A stretch of DNA of 11,383 nt, taken from positions 1 to 11,383 of the forward strand of contig JBDLJJ010000089.1 of NCBI GenBank assembly GCA_039714435.1. The letters are read 5' to 3'. Below, in pieces: positions 5,274 to 11,383 of this stretch (within the stretch, counting starts at the first letter, position 1; the number at the start of each line of letters is the position of its first letter). Source of the stretch: JAZDDE01 sp039714435. GTDB taxonomy: Bacteria > Gemmatimonadota > Gemmatimonadetes > Palauibacterales > Palauibacteraceae. Under the pieces are notes generated by a model. The model was given only the letters and a program-made list of their open reading frames with translations. It was not told the DNA's origin and did not search any database. The position numbers and the translations under genes are program-made.

Positions 5274-7082
5274 ATGAAAGCAGTTGTGAAGACCCTTTTC
5301 GCAGCCGTCGCTTTTTCCGCGGCTGGCTGCGCTTCATCGAACGTACCGGGACCGGCGGCTGATGCGAACGCAGAACAGACGGTAGATCTGCCGGCCGCCG
5401 AAGCTGCGGTTCCGTCCGATCCGCGTGTCGGACTCTCGGCCGGATGGTCGGATGCCGGAGTAGCCGTTGACGGTATGGAACTCGTCGCGCACTTGAATCG
5501 GCCGGAAGGATTCGAGGACCGGGAGAACCTGGGCAGCTTCGCCTTCGCCAATACCGACATCGCGTTCGCGGGCGACCACCTGTTCATGGGAAGCTACCGG
5601 GGATTCAATATCTACGACATCTCCAACCCGCTGCAGCCCCGCGTCACGACGTCCTTTGTCTGCCCCGGCGGCCAGGGGGACCTGTCGGTGCACGGAAATC
5701 TGATGTTCATGTCGGTGGAAGCGCCTAACGGCCGCCTCGACTGCGGAGAAGACGCGCCGACCGAATCGGTCAGCGCGGAGCGATTCCGGGGCGTGCGCAT
5801 TTTTGACATCAGCGACATCGAGAACCCGCAGCAGGTCGGTGGCGTGCAGACGTGCCGCGGCTCGCACACGCACACGCTCGTTCTCGATCCTGACGATGAC
5901 TCACACGTCTACATCTACGTGCAGGGCACGGGCGGCGTGCGGCCGGCGGAAGAGCTGGCCGGCTGCACCAGCGGAGCGCCTGACGAGGATCCGAACACCG
6001 CGTTGTTCCGGATCGAGATCATCGAGGTTCCTCTAGCGGCGCCAGCCGAGGCCCGCATCGTGAACGCACCGCGCATTTTCGCGGACGCGGAAACCGGCGC
6101 CATAGCCGGCTTGTGGCCGGGAGGGGAGCACGGAGAGGGATCCCAGACTACGAGCACCACGAACCAGTGCCACGACATCACCGTGTACCAGGAGCTAGGC
6201 CTGGCAGCGGGCGCCTGTTCGGGCAACGGCATCCTGCTCGACATCAGTGACCCCGCCAACCCGGTGCGGATCGACGAAGTGATGGATCCGAATTTCGCTT
6301 ACTGGCACTCTGCCACGTTCTCCAACGACGGTTCGACCGTGCTTTTCACCGACGAATGGGGCGGCGGTGGCGCGCCTCGGTGCCTGGCGACCGATAAGCC
6401 GGAGTGGGGTGCGAACGCTTTCTTCGACCGCTCCAGCGGCAAGATGGAATTCACGGGCTACTTCAAGCTCCCCGCCGCGCAGACCGCGCAGGAAAACTGC
6501 GTGGCGCACAACGGATCACTGATTCCAGTGCCGGGACGAGATATCTTCGTCCAGGCCTGGTATCAGGGCGGCATATCAGTGATCGACTTCACCGATCCGA
6601 CCAATCCGATGGAAATGGCCTACTTCGATCGCGGACCCAACGTCGCGTCTGAGCTCGTGCTGGGCGGTTTCTGGTCGACCTACTGGTACAATGGGGCCAT
6701 CTACGGCTCAGAGATTCTGCGCGGGCTGGATGTATTCCAGCTGACTCCGGGAGAGTATCTGACGCAGAACGAAATCGACGCTGCGAATCTCGTCCAGGTC
6801 GACGTGTTCAATCCGCAGACGCAGACGCGCATCACGTGGCCTCAGGATCTCGTCGTGGCACGGGCCCTGATGGATCAGCTCCAGCGCCACAGTGACCTGC
6901 CGGCCGGCGCTGTAGATGGTCTGGCGGGTGAACTGAGCAGGATCGGAGAGCTGTCCGGCGCGGATCAGACCGCCGGCATGGCCGGTCTGGCGGCTGCGGT
7001 AGGCGACCTGTCGGGCAGCGCCGAGGCGGGCTCGCCGGACGCACGTCGTTTGGAGCTGCTGCGAGAGACGCTAGGGGGCTAA
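5274..7082 (+). CDS. LVIVD-repeat beta-propeller lipoprotein
   Basis: A 602-residue exported protein with lipoprotein signal MKAVVKTLFAAVAFSAAGC (Cys19) and an Ala/Pro-rich linker. LVIVD-type blades follow, each with an I/V-x-D-I-S-[DN]-P strand turn: NIYDISNPLQP (112-122), RIFDISDIENP (175-185), ILLDISDPANP (320-330), SVIDFTDPTNP (435-445) and LDVFQL (485-490). Conserved family stretches include NQCHDITVY (297-305), YWHSATFSNDG (343-353), EWGGGGAPRC (361-370) and CVAHNGSLIPVPG (409-421). Eight Cys (130-409) could form disulphides. The C-terminal ~100 residues are helical. ATG 5274 is chosen because GAGG lies 6 nt upstream and the signal starts there; a GTG at 5262, overlapping the DUF305 stop, has no ribosome site. 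Family known, biochemical role not. Cotranscription with DUF305 is likely. Confidence 0.88.
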   Translation: MKAVVKTLFAAVAFSAAGCASSNVPGPAADANAEQTVDLPAAEAAVPSDPRVGLSAGWSDAGVAVDGMELVAHLNRPEGFEDRENLGSFAFANTDIAFAGDHLFMGSYRGFNIYDISNPLQPRVTTSFVCPGGQGDLSVHGNLMFMSVEAPNGRLDCGEDAPTESVSAERFRGVRIFDISDIENPQQVGGVQTCRGSHTHTLVLDPDDDSHVYIYVQGTGGVRPAEELAGCTSGAPDEDPNTALFRIEIIEVPLAAPAEARIVNAPRIFADAETGAIAGLWPGGEHGEGSQTTSTTNQCHDITVYQELGLAAGACSGNGILLDISDPANPVRIDEVMDPNFAYWHSATFSNDGSTVLFTDEWGGGGAPRCLATDKPEWGANAFFDRSSGKMEFTGYFKLPAAQTAQENCVAHNGSLIPVPGRDIFVQAWYQGGISVIDFTDPTNPMEMAYFDRGPNVASELVLGGFWSTYWYNGAIYGSEILRGLDVFQLTPGEYLTQNEIDAANLVQVDVFNPQTQTRITWPQDLVVARALMDQLQRHSDLPAGAVDGLAGELSRIGELSGADQTAGMAGLAAAVGDLSGSAEAGSPDARRLELLRETLGG

Positions 7083-7155
7083 GCTCCGGTTTGCTTCGGC
7101 GGCAGGACTGGGGCTCGCAGCAGACCGAAGTTCAGCTCCGGTTTGCTTCGGCGGC
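7082..7155. repeat. 22-bp direct repeat at convergent gene ends
   Basis: Identical 22-bp copies at 7082-7103 and 7134-7155 (AGCTCCGGTT...TTCGGCGGC), 52 bp apart start to start. The second copy encodes the last residues of the SGNH-like protein on the minus strand. The first copy abuts the LVIVD stop. It looks like a duplicated 3' end of the minus-strand gene or a small recombination footprint. Confidence 0.8.
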
Positions 7156-7872
7156 GGCCTCCTGAAGCAGCCTCGATCGAGTCTCGGAAAGAGGAATTGT
7201 GCCCCCGGGCGTTAAGAGCCCGGGGGGCAACTGGCGTGGATCCAGCCCTGACAGCCGCTGATAGATGACGAGCGCGGCTAGGTACGTGCCCATCGGGCTG
7301 GGGTGGAAGTCGTCGGGTCCATATAGAATCAAATCTGGATCCTGGACCCAGGCCTGGCGCCATGCATCGCCGGCAGGCAGGAGAAGTCCGCCGGCTCGAT
7401 CCGCTGCAATGCGGTGCGACCGGGAGACTCCATCGAAATCGAAGGCGCGGGCTGCCGACGGCCAGACCATGTAGACAGCCAGCTGCCCTCGTGCCCGCTC
7501 GATTTCGGCTCCCAGTCGTCGGCTGAACTCGATCAGGGAGGGCCTTCCTTCGGTCGCGGACGGCCCTTGCTGAACCACCACCACGTCCCAGCCACCGGCC
7601 GCTATCCGCGAGCGTGCCGTTCCTTCCGACCAATGATCCTCGAGCCCGAAATTCGGAAACGCGACGGTCTCGGTGTAGACGGAGCCCAGCTCTCCGTATT
7701 CCGCGAGGAGGTGTTCGACAATACCGGGAAGATCGTTCGTGTACGTAAGGCTATTCCCGACGAAAAGCACTGCGAAGTCTGCCTGATGCGGCGTCTCGGC
7801 TGTCTGCGAAGCCACGGCGTAGGGGCTGCTGGTACAGAGAGCAGTCAGGATAGCTAGTCTGGTTATCATCAT
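7132..7872 (-). CDS. Secreted SGNH-fold hydrolase-like protein
   Basis: 246 residues from ATG 7872. The signal peptide is MMITRLAILTALCTSSPYAVA, cleaved before Ser22. Block I of the SGNH fold is VLFVGNSLTYTNDLP, with nucleophile Ser41. A middle strand VVVVQQGPS (97-105) sits where classical families carry GxND, here with Gln. The catalytic Asp/His pair is GPDDFHPSPMGTYLAA (Asp187, His190). This matches the secreted SGNH/DUF4886-like esterase branch, with an unknown ester substrate. A GTG at 7914 would add 14 residues before the signal and overlap the upstream gene; 7872 leaves a 26-bp gap after the TolB-like gene, consistent with an operon. A GC-rich self-complementary stretch (7201-7228) lies within the coding region. 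Confidence is high for the fold, low for the substrate. Confidence 0.8.
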   Translation of the reverse strand: MMITRLAILTALCTSSPYAVASQTAETPHQADFAVLFVGNSLTYTNDLPGIVEHLLAEYGELGSVYTETVAFPNFGLEDHWSEGTARSRIAAGGWDVVVVQQGPSATEGRPSLIEFSRRLGAEIERARGQLAVYMVWPSAARAFDFDGVSRSHRIAADRAGGLLLPAGDAWRQAWVQDPDLILYGPDDFHPSPMGTYLAALVIYQRLSGLDPRQLPPGLLTPGGTIPLSETRSRLLQEAAAEANRS

Positions 7873-7898
7873 CAGCGTCCCATTCCGGGTTGCTACCA

Positions 7899-9320
7899 CT
7901 ACCGCGCCCGCCACGAGGGTTGGGTTTCCTCATTCCTGCCCGGGATCTGTGTGAACAGGCCGAGTCCCACCTCGGAAACCCAGATCCCTGAACCTGTAGC
8001 TGGATCGGCCGCTGCCACGGCGAGCCATCGGCCATCAGGAGACCAGGCGAGGCCTGTGGCGGACGGCGGCGCTTGGGTGAGTACATCCAGCGAGCCCGTG
8101 GCCGGGTTTAGTACAGTGACCTCGGCGTCTCCCGAACCCAGGCCCGAGGGCCAGGAAACAAAGGCAACCGTGGAGTTGCTGCGCCAGACTGGCGCCAACT
8201 GGTCTCCCGGCGCCGCGTAAAGGGGCGAAACGCTACCGCTGGCGAGATCCAGCATGAACAGGTCGAAATCGCCCGAGCGGTCGTCGGCAAACGCCAGGCC
8301 TAGCCCGTCCGGCGACCACGACGGATCTACGGAATCGCCTGGGCCGGTGTCGAGCTGTCTGATGCCGGCCGCCGACAACTCGAGCAACACCAGAGAGCGG
8401 CCTCCGACAGTTCCATCCACGTACGCGATCCGGCTCCCATCCGGGCTCCAAGCCGGGTCTGATTTCGGCTGTCCGTCGTCGGTGAGCTGGCGCAAGCCAC
8501 GAGTCCCGAAATCGAGCAAAAATATCTCGGACGGTCCCGTCCTTGTTGAGATAAAGACGACCTGCTGGCCATCGGGTGATGCATCCGGATCGGTGTCGGA
8601 GGCCGGGTCGAACGTAAGGCGAACCGGATCGGCTCCGTCACCGTTTGCGGCATGCAGCTCCGGATTTCCGTCGCGCGTCGAACTGTAAACGAGTTGGGGT
8701 CCGCAGTCTACGTTGAGCGTGATCGGAGTGATCAAGTCGGGACGAACGGTCACCGTCGAGATAGCCTGGCGCGCCTCGCACTGAGGCGCCAACTCCGCGA
8801 GTTCTACTGTGTGTGTGCCCTCCTCCACGTTTTCGATGAAGATCATGGCGTTTGGTGGAGTCGTCATCTCTCGCGACCCATCGATTCGGACGACGTAGCC
8901 GTCTGTATCACGATCGATTCCGGTCGTCGAATTCGTAACCTCGATCCCTCCCGTGCCGGGAGGGCATGCAACAGTGAATCGAACCGACTCGGTTTCGGCC
9001 GGCCGCAGGTCGAGATCGAGGAAGGATCCTCCCGCGGCGCTGCAGCCCACCGTGAGGCCGAGTAGCTCCAGGCTAGCTGAACCGGTTGGCAAGTCGTCGA
9101 ATACGACCGAAGAGCTGTCTGAAGGAACTATCTCCGTGCGCCCGGCCACCGTTAGCTGAAGCTGTAGCTCGCCGCTCCGAACGTCGGCGCGAAATACGCG
9201 CACCTCGACGGCCGCAAAGGCCGTCTCCGTGTTCATAGCTGTGGGCGCCGAGCAGCCTAACAGGGCTGATAAGCAGGCCGAAGCGATGAGACACGGCGGC
9301 GGGCCGCTGCGCAGATTCAT
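7899..9320 (-). CDS. TolB-like beta-propeller lipoprotein
   Basis: 473 residues with lipoprotein signal ending LSALLGC (Cys23). Residues ~35-206 form two beta-rich domains with Cys93, Cys119, Cys181 and Cys206 (VEVRVFRADVRSGELQLQLTV; GGIEVTNSTTG...YVVRIDG, a pattern like carboxypeptidase-regulatory or PEGA-type modules). Residues ~210-473 hold TolB/PD40 blades with repeated D-P-x-W-S-P-D-G: DTDPDASPDGQQVVFIS (242-258), SDPAWSPDGSRIAYV (287-301), VDPSWSPDGLGLAFA (331-345), TGLAWSPDGRWLAVA (422-436) and TQPSWRAR at the C-terminus. The ATG is chosen from the signal peptide; AGG precedes it by 2 nt, a weak ribosome site. Such secreted propellers are common in Gemmatimonadota and usually mediate binding rather than catalysis. 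Operon with the SGNH gene 26 bp downstream. Confidence 0.85.
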   Translation of the reverse strand: MNLRSGPPPCLIASACLSALLGCSAPTAMNTETAFAAVEVRVFRADVRSGELQLQLTVAGRTEIVPSDSSSVVFDDLPTGSASLELLGLTVGCSAAGGSFLDLDLRPAETESVRFTVACPPGTGGIEVTNSTTGIDRDTDGYVVRIDGSREMTTPPNAMIFIENVEEGTHTVELAELAPQCEARQAISTVTVRPDLITPITLNVDCGPQLVYSSTRDGNPELHAANGDGADPVRLTFDPASDTDPDASPDGQQVVFISTRTGPSEIFLLDFGTRGLRQLTDDGQPKSDPAWSPDGSRIAYVDGTVGGRSLVLLELSAAGIRQLDTGPGDSVDPSWSPDGLGLAFADDRSGDFDLFMLDLASGSVSPLYAAPGDQLAPVWRSNSTVAFVSWPSGLGSGDAEVTVLNPATGSLDVLTQAPPSATGLAWSPDGRWLAVAAADPATGSGIWVSEVGLGLFTQIPGRNEETQPSWRAR

Positions 9321-9608
9321 GACCTGACTACCCTTATGCACCGGACGATTGTTCCCTCGGAGGTTGCCGGGCCGCCACGCAATCTTTTCCCATCCCTCAC
9401 CGAAGCGACCGTTGCGTGAGTGCCCGCCGAGCGTCTCGGGCGCGCAACACCGCCTGTCCGCGCTCGTAACTAGCATCCATTACAACACTTCTGGGCACGA
9501 TGTATAAGCTGCATTCTGGTACGATCGTTGCCACAGGAGTTCGGGATGTTGGCGGAGCGCCGGCAGGTGGCAGGTTTGGAAAGACGAGCGGGCGGAAGGC
9601 GGTGTGCT
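9321..9608. other. Divergent intergenic region without a gene
   Basis: 288 bp between two divergent lipoprotein genes. It should hold a promoter for each. The minus strand has GAGGGAACA (9357-9349), a partial -35-like block, but no GTCAC at 15 nt, so it does not belong to the class at 1270, 1340 and 4501. An in-frame extension of the plus-strand gene back to 9528 is open but would displace the signal peptide. I see no RNA gene here. Confidence 0.6.
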
Positions 9609-10607
9609 ATGAAGGTCAACAATATCGTGGGACTCGGTCTCGCTGTTTCCCTTCTCGCAGCGTGCGAGAGTGTTCCCACGGCTCCGAACCAAACGGAGCA
9701 AGCACCGTTACAGGCCGGCGGTAGCGGCTCTGTACAGATGAATTCGCAGATCCTCGGCGGAACGCCGTTGATTTGGGACGGAAACGGCCACGCCTACGAC
9801 GCGATTGAGATTCCGTTCGGAATAAGTTGGGTTACGGCTCGTGATCTGGCGGCGGCCAGTCAGCTCGACGGATGCTTCGGACATCTGGCGACGCTCACTT
9901 CGGCGGAAGAGAACGCGTTCGTGGCGGAGAATCTCAGTCAGGCTCTTCCTAGCGGCCAGCGCGGGTTCTGGATCGGTGCCTTGCAGCCGCCCGGCGGCGA
10001 CGAACCGGCCGGAGGATGGACCTGGGTCACGGGCGAACCCTTCGAGTTCACGAACTGGAACGCTCCGTCTGAGCCGAACAACTGGGGCTCGGGCGAGGAC
10101 GCCGTCCACCTCTGGGACAACGGGGCCGGCGTATGGAACGATCTCGGTCGCTTCGACAATACGCCCGGGTATGTCGTCGAATTCGCCAGCGCCTGCACGG
10201 CTGAGGTCGAGGAGATCCTGGTCGGCATAAGCCTCGGGGGTGACGCGGGGCCGAGGCCCATCAACCCGCGCAGCTGGGGTGTGGTCACCGTGGTGGTGTT
10301 CTCGACCGCGACGGCCGACGGCGATGCGTCCGACTTCGACGCGTCTGATATCGACCCCGAAACCGTGACCCTGGGTGACGGGCAGGACACTGACGCTTCG
10401 GTCGCGCGCCGTAAGAATGACACCTTCATGGCTCGAACGAATGATGTGGACGAGGACGGCGACCAGGACATGGTATTCCAGTTTCGCATCCGCGATATAG
10501 TCGCGAACGGCGATCTGGAGCCGGGCGCCGCGGAGCTTGTGCTCATGGGTGAGACCGGCACGGGCCTGAGCTTCCAGAGCACGGGTGACATTCGGCTCGT
10601 GCCGTAA
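9609..10607 (+). CDS. Lipoprotein with C-type-lectin-like domain and Asp-rich C-terminal module
   Basis: 332 residues from ATG 9609, with lipoprotein signal MKVNNIVGLGLAVSLLAAC (Cys19); GGAAGG lies about 9 nt upstream. Residues ~54-196 are a C-type-lectin-like domain: ISWVTARDLAAAS (72-84), GHLATLTSAEENAFV (91-105), GFWIGALQ (119-126), FTNWNAPSEPNNWG (147-160) with the EPN sugar-type motif, VWNDL (175-179, the WND motif) and YVVEF; Cys89 and Cys196 are the likely disulphide. Residues ~203-332 form a second module, ILVGISLGGDAGPRPINP, WGVVTVVVF, DASDIDPETVTLGDG, then DVDEDGDQDMVF (279-290, calcium-loop-like) and LMGETGTG. This is the 'INPRSxGVVxVxxxxxxDFDxxxIDPxTVxLG' module found in many secreted proteins. 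Carbohydrate or surface binding is inferred. Transcribed alone. Confidence 0.85.
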   Translation: MKVNNIVGLGLAVSLLAACESVPTAPNQTEQAPLQAGGSGSVQMNSQILGGTPLIWDGNGHAYDAIEIPFGISWVTARDLAAASQLDGCFGHLATLTSAEENAFVAENLSQALPSGQRGFWIGALQPPGGDEPAGGWTWVTGEPFEFTNWNAPSEPNNWGSGEDAVHLWDNGAGVWNDLGRFDNTPGYVVEFASACTAEVEEILVGISLGGDAGPRPINPRSWGVVTVVVFSTATADGDASDFDASDIDPETVTLGDGQDTDASVARRKNDTFMARTNDVDEDGDQDMVFQFRIRDIVANGDLEPGAAELVLMGETGTGLSFQSTGDIRLVP

Positions 10608-10616
10608 CTCTTGGTC

Positions 10617-10656
10617 GGCTGGCCCACTTTGGCCGGCTCGCCGCCCGCGCGCGGCG
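10617..10656 (+). terminator. Possible terminator: two adjacent GC-rich hairpins
   Basis: Ten bp after the lectin-like stop, GGCTGGCC (10617-10624) pairs with GGCCGGCT (10631-10638) over a 6-nt loop with two G-U pairs. Immediately after, CGCCGC (10639-10644) pairs with GCGGCG (10651-10656). No T-run follows, so intrinsic termination is uncertain. Confidence 0.4.
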
Positions 10657-11068
10657 CGTTGGCTGGCTGCTGGCTATAAACCAACACCCGGTTTCTAGCT
10701 GCGGAGGGCCGGCCGACAGGATTGAGTCGCTGGCTGGCCGACGACGCTCTTGAGCGCCAGAAGTATCACGAGGTCCGTGAGTTCATTGGCGGGCCGACAC
10801 TTGGGCGCGCCGGGCCAGCCCAGAATCTGGAGCCTTGACAGGATTCGGGGCGGTCCAAGTGCTGGGGTCCGAAACGGGCCATGGACGTGCCCACTAGACT
10901 GCCCTCCGTCCCGCCTGCCAGCTCTTATCTGAATTCCGTGCAGCGTTCGGTCTCTTAAGCTCCGTTTGCACGCCTGTGAGCCGCTCCGGAGGCCCGAAAA
11001 CTCAGTGTTATATTGGCACTTCGGTATATGTTCGGTTTGAGTGCCACGCCCACACGGGAGACTGTTCG
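10657..11068. other. Non-coding stretch with GGCTGGC/GGCCGAC words
   Basis: No convincing gene on either strand. The short open frames here lack ribosome sites and family resemblance. The DNA is rich in related short words: GGCTGGCTG at 10661, GGCCGAC at 10711, 10737 and 10792, and GACAGGATT at 10715 and 10837. It also has a small palindrome, CGCTCTTGAGCG (10745-10756). This may be decayed sequence or a repeat-derived spacer upstream of the DUF222 gene. Confidence 0.5.
11006..11046 (+). promoter_or_regulatory. Possible promoter and inverted repeat before the DUF222 gene
   Basis: TGTTATATT (11006-11014) is a perfect extended -10 element (TGnTATATT), but no good -35 is seen. Just downstream, GGCACT (11015-11020) and AGTGCC (11040-11045) form an inverted repeat flanking TCGGTATATGTTCGGT. 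The AT-rich patch stands out from the GC-rich surroundings. Confidence 0.3.
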
Positions 11069-11383
11069 ATGGTTCGGTTCGCTACGCAGTTCGTCTATAC
11101 TCTTCACGTCCGCGAGACGGTGAGTGCCTATTCCACCTCCGCCTCCACATCTACTGCTGAATCTCCAGATACATCTGCCTCTGACCCGTTTGACGATGCC
11201 GACGCTCTGGAAGAACTGGAGGAGGAGATCACAGTGCTTGCGGCGCATATTCATGCCGCAACGCACCGGCTTCTGGTCCTGATCGCCGAGTTCGACCGGA
11301 GGCGTGGCTGGGAGCTGGGCGGTCACCGGTCATGTGCTCACTGGCTCGCGTTTCGTACCGGGTTCGATATGGGTGCGGCGCGT
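11069..11383 (+). CDS. DUF222 / 13E12-type HNH endonuclease family protein, 5' part only
   Basis: 105 codons are open from ATG 11069 to the window end; GGGAG lies 8 nt upstream. After a low-complexity Ser/Thr/Asp-rich N-terminus (~20-45), an acidic helix begins (ADALEELEEEITVLAAHIHAATHRLL, 46-69 region). It is followed by AEFDRRRGWELGGHRSCAHW (73-92) and LAFRTGFDMGAAR. The D-R-R-x-x-W-x-x-x-G-H-R-S-C-A-H-W-L signature is characteristic of DUF222 proteins, which normally carry a C-terminal HNH nuclease domain, here beyond the window. These genes are usually multicopy in high-GC genomes. The HNH part is predicted, not seen. An antisense frame (10955-11326) over the same DNA is a shadow. Confidence 0.85.
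   Translation, partial: MVRFATQFVYTLHVRETVSAYSTSASTSTAESPDTSASDPFDDADALEELEEEITVLAAHIHAATHRLLVLIAEFDRRRGWELGGHRSCAHWLAFRTGFDMGAAR

Noticed and set aside
7201..7228. GC-rich hairpin GCCCCCGGGC...GCCCGGGGGGC as a terminator
   Set aside because: It lies inside the SGNH-like coding sequence (LLTPGG region) and well before its stop, so a terminator role is unlikely.
9334..9357. GAGGGAACA upstream of the TolB-like gene as a fourth ECF-type site
   Set aside because: The sixth base of GGAACC differs and no GTCAC or GACAC lies 15 nt downstream.
9321..9476. Upstream extension of the TolB-like gene to 9476
   Set aside because: The open frame is there, but the signal peptide begins at ATG 9320 and the extension has no secretory or family features.
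10835..10863. TTGACA at 10835 as a housekeeping promoter
   Set aside because: No -10-like hexamer occurs at 16-18 nt and no gene starts nearby.
10955..11326. Minus-strand open frame of 123 codons
   Set aside because: Antisense to the recognisable DUF222 gene, with no ribosome site or family resemblance.

Overview
The window is high-GC DNA from a diderm (Gram-negative-type) bacterium. Every complete gene except the bacterioferritin-like protein and the sigma factor starts with a secretion or lipoprotein signal, and one gene encodes an outer-membrane beta-barrel-like protein. TolB-type propellers, an LVIVD-repeat lipoprotein, a lectin-like lipoprotein and a DUF222/HNH gene together recall Gemmatimonadota or a related soil or marine lineage. 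That placement is an inference from gene content only. I see no rRNA, tRNA, CRISPR array or insertion sequence.

Left part (1-2863): a minus-strand pair encodes a Gln/Met-rich periplasmic coiled-coil protein and an overlapping outer-membrane-type protein that runs off the window start. Divergent from it is a three-gene plus-strand operon: a DUF2202 ferritin-like lipoprotein, a bacterioferritin-like diiron protein and a cytochrome c'-like lipoprotein. Middle (2869-4423): a 20-bp tandem repeat, an ECF sigma factor with a Cys/His-rich C-terminal extension, a strong hairpin that overlaps what looks like the 5' remnant of a ZIP metal transporter gene, and a convergent Spy/CpxP-like periplasmic protein. 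Next (4672-7082) comes a DUF305 lipoprotein gene followed closely by an LVIVD beta-propeller gene. Convergent to these is a minus-strand pair, a TolB-like propeller lipoprotein and an SGNH-fold esterase-like protein (7132-9320). Right end: a C-type-lectin-like lipoprotein (9609-10607), a 461-bp non-coding stretch rich in GGCTGGC/GGCCGAC words, and the 5' end of a DUF222 (13E12-type) HNH endonuclease-family gene that leaves the window.

The most interesting signal is regulatory. Three intergenic sites share GGAACC-N15-G(T/A)CAC(T/C) with identical spacing. Each is correctly oriented about 50-77 nt upstream of a start codon: the coiled-coil gene, the DUF2202 operon and the Spy/CpxP-like gene. 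This has the two-block form of an ECF sigma promoter, and an ECF sigma gene lies between the targets. The simplest reading, which is inference, is a local envelope or metal/redox stress regulon. It would combine ferritin-like proteins, a cytochrome c'-like protein, periplasmic helical chaperone or sensor-like proteins and an outer-membrane protein, with metal-associated neighbours (DUF305, ZIP remnant).
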